Assembly: GCF_030433895.1 (NCBI RefSeq)
Contig: NZ_JARUXE010000044.1
Location: forward strand, 1-32,929
Direction: 5' to 3'
Length of the DNA: 32,929 nt
Source: Arthrobacter sp. PsM3
GTDB taxonomy: Bacteria; Actinomycetota; Actinomycetes; Actinomycetales; Micrococcaceae
Numbering within the stretch: the first letter of the stretch is position 1; each line of letters starts with the position of its first letter. Positions 24,907 to 32,902 of the stretch are shown here, piece by piece. The notes beneath the pieces are model-generated. The model made no database searches. It was not told the DNA's origin and saw only the letters and a program-made list of their open reading frames with translations. The position numbers were made by a program, and so were the translations under genes.

Positions 24907-25142
24907 AGCGCCCCTTCAGACTCTGAGCGGACTAACAGAGCCATACGAAACAACGGAACCCCGGCGGCGCCACCAGCCGTCGAGAGCACGGTGCCAACGA
25001 TCAAGGCCTCGCCCCGAAAGCAGCACCAACTGCCACCCGACGGCATAACATTGTCGTGTCCCGTTAGCCGAACCCTCTACGGGACGGTCCTCGCCGTAGT
25101 CCCCAGGAAATAGGCTGGAGGCTAGGCTCGTCAGCCGCAGTA
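24907..25142. other. Gene-free spacer
   Basis: No supported gene, RNA or repeat was found between the distal end of repeat copy 3 and the DUF4190 pseudogene. Confidence 0.4.
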
Positions 25143-25357
25143 CTACATTGAGATCTGCTGGACCGCGCTCGGTATGAACCCCAGAGTGTTGATCAATGCC
25201 AGCATGGCTATGCCATACCCAACGACCAAGGCAGCAATGGCTAGCCCGCGGCCTCCCAGAATCCTGATGCAGCGATGACGGCGAAAATGATGGCCACAAC
25301 GGCCAGTTTGTTTAGTCGGCCAGTTGATGTGCGAGCCGGCACCATAGTCGTACTCAT
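25143..25357 (-). pseudogene. DUF4190-type membrane protein with internal deletion and frameshift
   Basis: The minus strand starts with ATG at 25357 (MSTTMVPARTSTGRLNKLAV), preceded by GGGGGA, and runs into the first helix VVAIIFAVIAAS. The frame then breaks near 25258-25270. In another frame the DNA continues as ILGGRGLAIAALVVGYGIAM and ends at TAG 25143. DUF4190 proteins have two helices joined by a loop ending in GGRGLAIAGLVVGY, so the loop was deleted and the frame lost. The total of 215 bp is not a multiple of three. Without the shift the protein would be a small two-helix membrane protein of unknown function. Confidence 0.65.
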
Positions 25358-25545
25358 TTCGGTTCCCCCAACCTCTTTAGTACAAGCGAGTTTAGCTCGC
25401 CCCACCCGCAGACCGAACGGACCTGCAGCATTCGTTCGGGAACCGTTGAGCGGGACAGATTCGCTGAACCCAGGGTGTCCCGCCTGAGGATCCCTCAACT
25501 GGACGGAAATGCCCCAAAGACTGCCGGTCGTGCAAGAATCGCGGC

Positions 25546-25819
25546 ATGGATGAGGATGAGCGGCAGACGAGGGATGAACTGATGATCCTCGATGCCCTGG
25601 TGCAGGCGATGGATCGGCGTGACGAGGTCTGCCAGATGATTGAGGATTCAGAGGACGCGGACGAAGCAAGGCGTCGGGTGGGTCAGCTGTTGGGTGTGGG
25701 AGAGCTGGGCAGCCGGGCATTCCTCGACCTTGCAGGTCAGAAGATTTACCCGGGACCAGCGTCAGGCCCTCGCTTCCCGTGCAGCAGAACTTAGATCAAA
25801 GTTGCCCGATGGGCGCTGA
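25546..25819 (+). pseudogene. Small GyrA-like protein, single-base frameshift
   Basis: The first 62 residues (ELMILDALVQAMDRRDEVCQ, then DADEARRRVGQLLGVGELGS and RAFLDL) resemble the segment of DNA gyrase subunit A around its coiled-coil/C-gate region. At 25730-25731 one extra T shifts the frame. Removing it restores LQVRRFTRDQRQALASRAAE and ends in PDGR at TGA 25819, giving about 90 residues. Similar short GyrA-like proteins exist in actinobacteria and are not full gyrases; their function is unknown to me. As sequenced the protein would end with an unrelated tail at about 25794. Either a real mutation or a sequencing error. Confidence 0.65.
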
Positions 25820-26244
25820 ACTGGTCGCGTGCGATCCATTACGGTTGATCGTCCTGGCCTCGCCCCCCAGCTTTCAGCGCCATGAAGTGCATTATGAACT
25901 CCGTGGCGGCGATTAGTCCTGGTCCGGCACGGCGCACGCTCGACACGACTACCCGCGCAGCACCCTACGCGCCGCTGCCAAGTCCCATCATTGTTGGGCC
26001 ACGGACCATGGCAGCCCTGGCGCTTGGCAGACCCCTAGATCTGCCTGGACCGGCTAGACCCTCCCAAAGTGTCCGTTGAGGGATCCTTCACCGGGCAGCT
26101 CAGTTGAAACGCTGACCGAAGGCTATGGCATCCAGATCATTGGCAGTTACGGTGGCTCCATGAGGGACAAGATGCTGCCGATCATTTGCGGGACGACAGA
26201 GTTCAACAACGCCCTCGACCACTACGAGACGGAAGGCTGGCGCC
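25820..26244. other. Mostly non-coding stretch with one weak frame
   Basis: No recognised gene. A plus-strand frame from about 26076 contains YGIQIIGSYGGSMRDKMLPI and EFNNALDHYETEGWRRA, whose end faintly recalls DUF4177-type proteins. It overlaps the following gene in another frame and lacks a ribosome-binding site, so it is probably a remnant. Confidence 0.3.
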
Positions 26245-26808
26245 GTGCGGAAACTGATCTACGCCATGAATCTGACCCTGGACGGCTACATCGCCGCGGC
26301 TGGCGACGACATCGGCTGGGGCGGGCCGAGCGAGGAACTCTTCCAGTGGTGGCTCGACCAGGAGCGGGCTAGCAGCCTGTCGCTGTACGGCCGCAAGCTG
26401 TGGGAGACCATGAGCTCCTACTGGCCGACCGGCGACCAGCAGCCCAACGCCACCTCGGCGGAGATCGAGTTCGCTCGGAACTGGCGGGACACGCCGAAGG
26501 TGGTGTTCTCCTCGACGATCGACAAGGTCGACTGGAACACCCGCCTGGTCACCGGCGACGCGATCGCCGAGATCACCCGGCTCAAGGCCGGGGACGGCGG
26601 CCCGATGAGCGTCGGCGGCGCAACGCTCGCCGGGGCGGCCATGCGGGCCGGTCTGATCGACGAATACGCGCTAGCCACCCATCCGGTCCTGGTGGGCGGC
26701 GGCACTCCGTTCTTCACCTCGCTGGACAGCTGGGTGAACCTGAACCTGGTGGAGACACGGACGTTTCCCGGCGGCGTGGTCCTGACCAGGTACGAGACGA
26801 AGCGCTGA
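26245..26808 (+). CDS. Dihydrofolate reductase family protein (RibD C-terminal-like)
   Basis: A 187-residue protein of the RibD C-terminal/DHFR-like fold. The N-terminus KLIYAMNLTLDGYIAA is the family signature, with SLYGRKLWETM and GGPMSVGGATLAGAAM forming the NADPH-binding region, and HPVLVGGGTPFF near the end. Such proteins are NADPH-dependent reductases of unknown substrate, not the housekeeping DHFR or RibD. The start is a GTG at 26245 with GGAAGG about 10 bp upstream. It is the only clearly intact gene in the 24.5-29.8 kb stretch. Confidence 0.88.
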   Translation: MRKLIYAMNLTLDGYIAAAGDDIGWGGPSEELFQWWLDQERASSLSLYGRKLWETMSSYWPTGDQQPNATSAEIEFARNWRDTPKVVFSSTIDKVDWNTRLVTGDAIAEITRLKAGDGGPMSVGGATLAGAAMRAGLIDEYALATHPVLVGGGTPFFTSLDSWVNLNLVETRTFPGGVVLTRYETKR

Positions 26809-26829
26809 GGGCGACTCCTCCGCTCGGTC

Positions 26830-27045
26830 GGGAAGTACTCCACCGCCAGCGGCCCCACGTCGATGGGCATCAGATAGTCCGGAATGTGCCTGCGCACCGC
26901 CCCGGCGACCTCAGCCTTCAACAGAAACGGTTGCGCCACAATATGGCCCACCGACGCATCGAAGTCCGCGGCCAGTAAACGCGCCAACTCCCATTGGGAC
27001 TCGCAGATCACCAGATCCCGCTCCGAAGTATGGCGTCCATGATGA
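26830..27045 (-). pseudogene. TnsA-like transposase endonuclease fragment
   Basis: About 70 residues on the minus strand resemble the N-terminal endonuclease domain of TnsA-like heteromeric transposase subunits of actinobacteria: CESQWELARLLAADFDASVG, then AQPFLLKAEV and VRRHIPDYLM. The acidic catalytic positions (E in CESQWEL, D in HIPDYL) are present, but the lysine-bearing strand (V-x-V-K-P type) is lost, because the sequence diverges after VGPLAVEYF. It is wedged between the reductase gene and a truncated tyrosine recombinase. It belongs to a dead Tn7-like or related transposon. Confidence 0.6.
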
Positions 27046-27053
27046 TCCCTTGA

Positions 27054-27374
27054 ACGACACCGAATTGTGCGACCCTCTGCTACGCGGTCGTATGCCAGAC
27101 ATTCCGGCAACTGGTCGATGCCGCCGGGGTCGGGGACGGGGCACCCTCGGCGCCGAGGCTTCACGATCTGCGGCATACTTTCGCGGTCCGCACCCTGCTC
27201 AGCTGGTATCGGACCGGCGAGGACGTGCAGGCGAAGCTTCCATGGCCATCGACCTACCTGGGCCACCGTGAACCGGCATCGACCTACTGGTATCTCTCGG
27301 CCGCGCCGGAATTGCTGGCCTTGGCCGCGGCACGCCAGAATACCCGCTGGACGGCGGTGCGATCAGGACGCTGA
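27054..27374 (+). pseudogene. Tyrosine recombinase C-terminal fragment (5' truncated)
   Basis: The frame from after the stop at 27051 to TGA 27374 encodes the C-terminal catalytic part of a tyrosine recombinase: CQTFRQLVDAAGV, then RLHDLRHTFAVRTLL with the H-x2-R box, YLGH, and the nucleophilic tyrosine in PASTYWYLS. The N-terminal domain and the first catalytic arginine are missing. Its 3' end nearly abuts a second recombinase frame, as in elements that carry tandem tyrosine recombinases. The left truncation coincides with the edge of the TnsA-like fragment. Confidence 0.75.
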
Positions 27375-27391
27375 TCGCACCGGCCCTGCAG

Positions 27392-28233
27392 ATGTTCTTC
27401 ACCGACCGGCTCGCCCAACAGCGCCAAGCCAGCCCGCGGACCATCGCCGCCTACCGGGACGCCCTGAAGCTGCTCCTGGAGTTCATCCACGCACGGACCG
27501 GCAAGTTGCCCTCAAAGCTGGATTGGGACGACCTGGACGCGACCATGATCTCCGGATTCCTCAATCATCTGGAGACCACCCGGGGCAACAGCATCAGGAC
27601 CCGAAACGTCCGCCTGACAGCCATCCGATCCCTGTTCGCCTACGCCGCGTTGCGTCATCCGGAGTATGCGCTGCTGATCCAGCGTGTTCTCGCCATCCCG
27701 CCGAAGCGGTTCGACAAGCGCATCGTGACGTTTCTGACCCCGCCCGAGATCGACGCCATCGTCGCGGCCCCGGATAAGTCCAGATGGGAGGGCCGGCGCG
27801 ACAGGGCCCTGATCCTCCTCGCCATCCAGACGGGGCTGCGGGTCTCCGAGCTCACAGGCCTGAACTGCGCCGATGTCACGCTGGGCACCGGCGCGAAACC
27901 CGGACCGGGCGGCGGCTCTCCCGCGTCGCCGTCGCGCTGCGGGTCAGCACACACGCAGCGACCGCCGGGCGAACCTGTCCATCGCTACCGGGCAAGAAAA
28001 TCCACCCTCACGTGTTTCGTCACAGCTGCGCGATGACCTTGCTCCAAGCCGGAGTCGATACGTCGGTAATCGCCCTCTGGCTCGGCCACGCCGGAGTCCG
28101 GTCCACCGACGCGTACGTCCATGCCGACATCATCATTAAGGAGAAAGCCCTCGCTCTGACCACGCCGGCATCCGCGAGCCCTGGCCGATACCACCCAACA
28201 GACAAGATCCTCGCGTTCCTCGAGAGCCTGTAA
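27392..28233 (+). pseudogene. Tyrosine recombinase with internal deletion and frameshift
   Basis: Two frames together make a tyrosine recombinase. Residues from MFFTDRLAQQRQASPRTIAA to TGLRVSELTGLNCADV lie in the first frame (to about 27895) and include the SAM-like N-terminal domain and catalytic Arg. The second frame resumes at LSRVAVALRVSTHAA and runs through HPHVFRHSCAM (H-x2-R), LGHAGV and TDAYVHADI (nucleophilic Tyr), to TAA 28231-28233. About 60 residues with the catalytic beta-hairpin lysine are missing at the break. Intact homologues are about 330 residues. The true start may lie a few codons upstream, before 27392. Confidence 0.78.
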
Positions 28234-28342
28234 CTATGCCGAGCCGCAAGCCGCAGGGGCCCCACACACCAGCCCGGGCCGGCGGCAGCCTCGGCATAGT
28301 CGCGGGCTCGGCATAGGTCAAGCTATGCGGACATCCGCATAG
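28233..28342. repeat. Inverted-repeat cluster at the recombinase element end
   Basis: ACTATGCCGAG (28233-28243) is inverted perfectly as CTCGGCATAGT (28290-28300) and again as CTCGGCATAG (28307-28316). A third dyad follows: CTATGCGGA (28323-28331), CA, TCCGCATAG (28334-28342). It begins in the recombinase stop codon and stops just before IS21 sequence. The spacing suits recombinase binding arms at an element terminus. Confidence 0.6.
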
Positions 28343-28585
28343 GTCGACGAGCTGGGCTACCTCCCGATCGACACCGAAGGGGCTCGGCTCCTGTTCCAGG
28401 TCATCGCTGACGGGTACGAAAAACGCAGCCTGATCATCACCACTAATTTGGAGTTCTCCCGCTGGGGAACAGTGTTCGGTGACGACAACATGGCCGCCGC
28501 CGTCATCGACCGTCTGGTCCACCACGGCCGGCTCCTGCAGTTCCGTGGTGAGTCCTACAGGGTCAAAAATGCCCTCATGAAATAG
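28343..28585 (+). pseudogene. istB: IS21 IstB-type ATPase C-terminal fragment
   Basis: Eighty residues at the C-terminal end of an IstB transposition helper ATPase: VDELGYLPID (Walker B), LLFQVIADGYEKRSLIITTN (sensor region), DNMAAAVIDRLVHHG and FRGESYRVK. The Walker A domain is missing, so the fragment is inactive. Its upstream edge abuts the inverted-repeat cluster of the tyrosine-recombinase element. It converges with an istA remnant on the other strand, so the two are not a normal istA-istB pair. Confidence 0.8.
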
Positions 28586-28602
28586 CCACACTGCCGGAAT
28601 GG

Positions 28603-29239
28603 CCTGGAAACGCGCCGAGATCACCGCCGGGGTCAGGTTGTCATAGCGGATCATTTTCGACGGGACTCCGCCGAGGCGTTCGAAGGCCACGTTACGTCCG
28701 TCCAGGAAGGATTCCTGAGCCTGATTGGCATACGCCACATGCACGGCCCGAATGCGACAGCCGCAGCACGAACATGAACAGCTTGACCATGATCCCGCCG
28801 ATCAGGGCCTGGAACTCACCGAAATCGACCTCCGCTTCCGCGCCGGGGGCATGGGTCTGCGGGACCGCGACATCGACGGGGGTGCCCACCAGCTCACGCC
28901 GGTTCTTCGCCACGGCATGGGTGACAGTGGATTCCGCCACGGTAGCCCCGTGCTCGTCCACCAGCCGCTGCCAAACCCGCCGGGCGGTATGGCGCTGTTT
29001 GCGCGGCGCCTGAAGATCAGCGACAAGCCACGCCCTGATGATTTTCAACCACGGGCCCATGGCCGGGGACTCCCGCACCGGGGCCTTGCGCGGCGGCGTC
29101 GAGTCGGCCAGCGCGGCACGCACCGTGCGCCGATGCACACCATGGACCCGGGCCAGCTCTCGGACGGACATATCTTTTCTTTTACTCTCGCATCGCGGCG
29201 GATACGCTCGAATTGTTCCACTCTCGATCTCTCTTTCAA
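28603..29239 (-). pseudogene. istA: IS21 IstA transposase remnant, two frameshifts and 3' truncation
   Basis: Three minus-strand pieces make the N-terminal half of an IS21 transposase. The first (29239-29170) has SRVEQFERIRRDARVKE. The second (29171-28740) has MSVRELARVHGVHRRTVRAA (HTH), AEAEVDFGEFQALIGG with a catalytic aspartate, and FMFVLRLSHSGRA. The third (28744 to about 28603) has HVAYANQAQESFLDG and IRYDNLTPAV. Frames shift at an A-rich run near 29170 and near 28742. The C-terminal half is gone. Confidence 0.78.
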
Positions 29240-29837
29240 ACCCGTTCCGTTCTCTCAGTCTTGGACGACAAAGCGAACGCTACGGGCGGGTCGAGGGTGG
29301 GGCCAATCCTCCAACGTAGAAGGGCCGAACCGGGACCAAGAAGCGGCCCGATCCATCGAAGGTACCTTTCCGGGCACCCACCACCCCACGAAACACAGCG
29401 AATCATGTCTCACACCCGCGCCCGTTCAAACCGTCCCGTAAGCCGGTCCCTCACCGCGACACCCGCGCCCTCTCCCGCACCACGAAAAATCCCATACAAA
29501 AAGCTGTGACTGTTGGTTCGGAATGGCGGTTAAATCGCAGCTCAGAATGGCGGTCACGCACCGGGCGTCTTGCATGGCATGCAACGCAAGACAGCGCGAA
29601 GCCCGGGAAAGCGACACTGAGTGATCACAGAACACCGCCACGAAGCGCTAAAGTCCACCCCGGGTGAACAGTTGCAGTGCCATAATGCTGCTGTAGAGGG
29701 ATACTGGAGATGGCGGAACCTGATGCCGCGATTCTGGATTCTTTGTAGATCCGGGCCCGGCTGGCCTGGAGGCTTGTGGCTTTCAACATGCGGCCGCGCT
29801 CTTAATGGCGAAGGGTTTTGGACATGGGGAGTACATG
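29240..29837. other. Gene-free region with probable IS21 end
   Basis: No supported gene. The direct repeat GAATGGCGGT at 29521-29530 and 29545-29554 and the preceding TGTGACTGTTGGTTC look like the multiple terminal repeats of an IS21-type element, which would fit the istA remnant to the left. The rest, to the start of the PIG-L gene, shows nothing recognisable. Confidence 0.45.
29521..29554. repeat. Tandem GAATGGCGGT repeats, candidate IS21 terminal repeats
   Basis: Two identical 10-mers 24 bp apart, start to start. IS21-family ends typically carry multiple copies of such repeats that bind IstA. They lie about 280 bp beyond the istA start, a little far, so an intervening insertion is possible. 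Confidence 0.5.
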
Positions 29838-31886
29838 ATGTCGCGCATCGGGGTCGAGGCAGTTTCCGGACGCGAGGATGGCTCGCGTGTCCTGGACGGG
29901 GCGGACGCCCGGGAAACCCTGCGTGACGTGAGGCGGTGTCGCGATGCCGCCGGGGATGTCGCCGCCCGGTACAACCGGCCTGCGTTCCGCGCAGCCCGCA
30001 GGCACATACGCCCGGTCCGGACCGCTACCGTTGCAGGACGTCGGGCGCTCCGCGGCCCTGTGCCCACACTCCTGGCGAGTTCGCTGAGCTTCGTTGCCCA
30101 TGAGGACGACGACCTGCTGTTCCAGAACCCGGATATCAGCGACTGGATCGTCTCCGGGCTGCCGCACTGCACCGTGTTCGTTACCGCTGGCGAGTTCGAT
30201 GGGCTGGGGAACCGCACGAGGGAGGAATACGCGGCAGACCGCCAGAACGGAGAACGAGCCGCCTATGCGCTCATGGCCGGAGTCGCTGACCACTGGGACC
30301 GGTCCAGCATGGACGTCGATGGCCGTCCGATTGAGATCGACACGCTCACCGATGCGCCCGGCCTGGTCCAGCTGGTCTTCCTGTGCCTTCCCGACGGAGG
30401 AGACGCCAATCATCTGGACGCCTTGGGGAAGTTGTTCCGCGGGGAGTCCGCCTCACAACCAACGATCGTGCCCACGGGGGGACCGGTGGCCAACAGCCTG
30501 ACGTATACTCGGGCGGAACTCATCAGTACTCTGACGTCCCTCATGGAAATTTTCCAGCCCACCATCATCCGGGCGCAGGATCCGTGCCCGGACCCGCGGG
30601 CCGCCGACGATCACCAGGACCACATAGCAACGGCACAGTTCGTGGCCGAGGCGGTGGCCGACTACCACGGCCCGGACAGTTGCCGGCACGCAGCGCTGGT
30701 CAACTACCGCTGCTACAGTATCGCCGGTTCGCAGCCCAACCTGACCGGGCAGCGATCCGCAGAGAAGGCCTCAATCTTCGCAACATACGCGGCATCGGAC
30801 CCGCAAGCCCATGACCTCGGCTGGACCTCGTCGAGGTACTACCGGTGGCCCTCCGGAAGCGTGTGGGCGGCCCGCGACGGGCTGGGCACGCCCCGCGCGT
30901 TCGCCGTCCTGGACGGTCAGGTCATGGCGTGGCACCAGGATCCGATCAGTTGTCTGTGGGAAGGCCCCAAAGAACTTGGGGGTGGTCCCGTCGCTCCGCA
31001 TCTGGCAGTGGGGCACAATGCCGACGGCCGGCTTGAGGTGTTTGCATTCCGGATCGACACCGGAGACATCACCACGGCGTTCCAGACCGGACCCGACCTC
31101 GCATTCTCCGACTGGGTCAACCTGGGCAACCCCGACGGCACCGGATCGGCGGCCACAGGCACCCCCACCGTCGCCAGCAACCGGGACGGCAGGATGCAGG
31201 TTTTCGCGCGCAATCCCAGTGGCGGAATGAGCACCATTGCCCAAAATGGGCCCAACCTCGACTTTTCCGACTGGCAGGACGTCGACGGCGGGACGGACCT
31301 GATCAACGAGCCCGCCGCGGCCGTTGTGACCGCCGACGGCCGCATAGAGTTATTTGCCAGCAGCGGCGATGGCGTGGAGCACTGGTTCCAGCCCGTCGCG
31401 AACGGGCCGCTGGAGCATGACCCGGCGTTTCCCTCGAGGGCCGCCGCCGGGGCCCCGCAGGCAGCAAAGGGGCGTGACTACCTGCTGCGGGTGTTCTACA
31501 GAAATCCACAGGACGGCCACGTGCTGGCGTCGCTCCAAGCCGCTGTGAATGGCGGCTGGGATCCCGTCGTGTCGGACCTGGGCGGTCCGGCGGGGCAGGG
31601 GCAGATCACGGTGCTGACGAGGCCGGCACCGGACGGCCGCCTGGTTCTGGCCACCCGCGCAGATCCGAGCACGGAGTACTTCGACCTGCAGGAAGATGAC
31701 GGCACCTTTGCCGGACTCTGGACCGAGCTGCCCTGCTCCCTGAGGGGTGTACCCGCCGGCGTGCTTCAGGCCAACAACGTGTTGGCGATGCTGGGCATTG
31801 GGACGGACGGCTTTCTCTACGTCAACCAGCAAACCATGGACGGTCCGCCCTTCGGTTTCCAGGGCTGGATCCGCGCGGGAGCTTAG
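29838..31886 (+). CDS. PIG-L (LmbE-like) deacetylase fused to a lectin-like beta-propeller
   Basis: A 682-residue two-part protein. Residues about 75-320 are a PIG-L/LmbE-type zinc N-acetylglucosaminyl deacetylase: FVAHEDDDLL carries the first zinc motif (H88, D91) and DDHQDHIATAQF the second (H259, H262). Residues about 330-680 hold repeated DGR-x4-F units (DGRLEVFAF, DGRMQVFAR, DGRIELFAS, DGRLVLATR) with conserved Trp, which resemble a PLL/tectonin-type beta-propeller lectin. It may deacetylate an amino-sugar bound by the propeller; the substrate is unknown. The N-terminal 70 residues are Arg-rich, with no clear signal peptide. A GGGGAG site at 29826-29831 favours the ATG at 29838; ATGs at 29835 and 29805 are in frame. 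No operon partner. Confidence 0.82.
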   Translation: MSRIGVEAVSGREDGSRVLDGADARETLRDVRRCRDAAGDVAARYNRPAFRAARRHIRPVRTATVAGRRALRGPVPTLLASSLSFVAHEDDDLLFQNPDISDWIVSGLPHCTVFVTAGEFDGLGNRTREEYAADRQNGERAAYALMAGVADHWDRSSMDVDGRPIEIDTLTDAPGLVQLVFLCLPDGGDANHLDALGKLFRGESASQPTIVPTGGPVANSLTYTRAELISTLTSLMEIFQPTIIRAQDPCPDPRAADDHQDHIATAQFVAEAVADYHGPDSCRHAALVNYRCYSIAGSQPNLTGQRSAEKASIFATYAASDPQAHDLGWTSSRYYRWPSGSVWAARDGLGTPRAFAVLDGQVMAWHQDPISCLWEGPKELGGGPVAPHLAVGHNADGRLEVFAFRIDTGDITTAFQTGPDLAFSDWVNLGNPDGTGSAATGTPTVASNRDGRMQVFARNPSGGMSTIAQNGPNLDFSDWQDVDGGTDLINEPAAAVVTADGRIELFASSGDGVEHWFQPVANGPLEHDPAFPSRAAAGAPQAAKGRDYLLRVFYRNPQDGHVLASLQAAVNGGWDPVVSDLGGPAGQGQITVLTRPAPDGRLVLATRADPSTEYFDLQEDDGTFAGLWTELPCSLRGVPAGVLQANNVLAMLGIGTDGFLYVNQQTMDGPPFGFQGWIRAGA

Positions 31887-32480
31887 CCTTGATCCCCCGA
31901 AGATGATCGAGGCACCAACGGCGGTTCAACCCGAGAATGCCCGTCTTTCAAGAAAATCCGGGAAGGTGAACGGTCAGCCACGAACGATGTTGACCCTCGT
32001 GCACATTTTTGGTCAGGCCTGCTGAGTAAGGACTTAGGCAACCATTCTGCAACCTCCCGGCGTCTCACAGGCCTTCGGTTGTGAGACGCCAGTGGCCTTG
32101 CAGTTAGGGCATCTCCACCGGGCATGTAGAGCACCGGTGTACACGGGCATCCTGGTCTGGGGCACTGATGTGGTGACCGTTTGAGGATTGCCTGCGCGAG
32201 GAGCGGATCTTAGGGGCTAGCTCCGGAATATGTCCCGACTCGTCAGTGAGCGTAGAGGCGCGAGGACGAAGAAGTGTGAGCGCCTTGGGTCAAATGAGCT
32301 TAATCAGGAGGTCGGAAGTGCGTTTGGGGTACTGTCCGCTCTCATCCTGGAAGGTTATTTCCACGCTCAGGGTAACTCCGCGGGCACAGTCAATCGCCTT
32401 CCAGAGCCAGCTTAGCGAGCGGCGAGCCCTGCTTCCCGGGGCGTCCCCCTGGCCCAAACCACAAATCTTCGTTTTATACT
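31887..32480. other. Gene-free stretch after the PIG-L gene
   Basis: About 590 bp with no supported gene. It contains the hairpin at 32059-32090; otherwise nothing recognisable was seen on either strand. Confidence 0.4.
32059..32090. terminator. Strong hairpin downstream of the PIG-L gene
   Basis: GGCGTCTCACA (32059-32069) and TGTGAGACGCC (32080-32090) are perfectly complementary around a 10-nt loop. It lies about 170 bp after the PIG-L stop, without a U-tract. It could serve as a bidirectional terminator. Confidence 0.5.
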
Positions 32481-32481
32481 G

Positions 32482-32804
32482 GGGGCAGGGTCAACCAAGC
32501 CGTTCTCATGCTTGATGACAGACCTCATCCCAGACGTGAACCCTTGCGGGTCTGAGGGCGGCCAGTTCTTCTCCCGCGCATTCCAAAGGTCTCCGGCGGG
32601 GAGCGGTTCTGCGCCTTCGCGGCGGCCGGGCGAAAGGTGTCCAATTTGCACATCGGCTACGAGGCCGTGGAACCGTGTGCGCTCACCGAGGTCGCGACCG
32701 GGCTTGTCACCCTCGCCGACGAGTACGACCAATGTTCGTTGACCAGGATGAAGTATGCCGGCAAGGCCGGTGCCTGGGACAAGACCCGGATCGTGCTTCA
32801 AGCC
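32482..32804 (+). pseudogene. Remnant resembling the C-terminus of a type ISP restriction enzyme/helicase
   Basis: Two frames in order resemble the C-terminal specificity region of large single-chain type ISP restriction enzymes and related helicases. The first (about 32482-32580) has GSTKPFSCLMTDLIPDV. The second (about 32580-32804) has IPKVSGGERFCAFAAAGRKV, SNLHIGYEAVEP and MKYAGKAGAWDKTRIV. In these families similar blocks are separated by roughly 70 residues, so an internal deletion joined them. After TRIV the similarity stops and the frame ends at 32834. The N-terminal nuclease, helicase and methylase parts are not in the window. Family assignment is from pattern memory and moderate. Confidence 0.5.
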
Positions 32805-32902
32805 ACAGAGACGCCAGTACATCGTTGGCGGTGAGCTCCCACAGTTCAGCAAACCTCGTGCCGCGTCACGGTAGTAGACGATGCCGTCCTTGTTGGTCGC
32901 GA

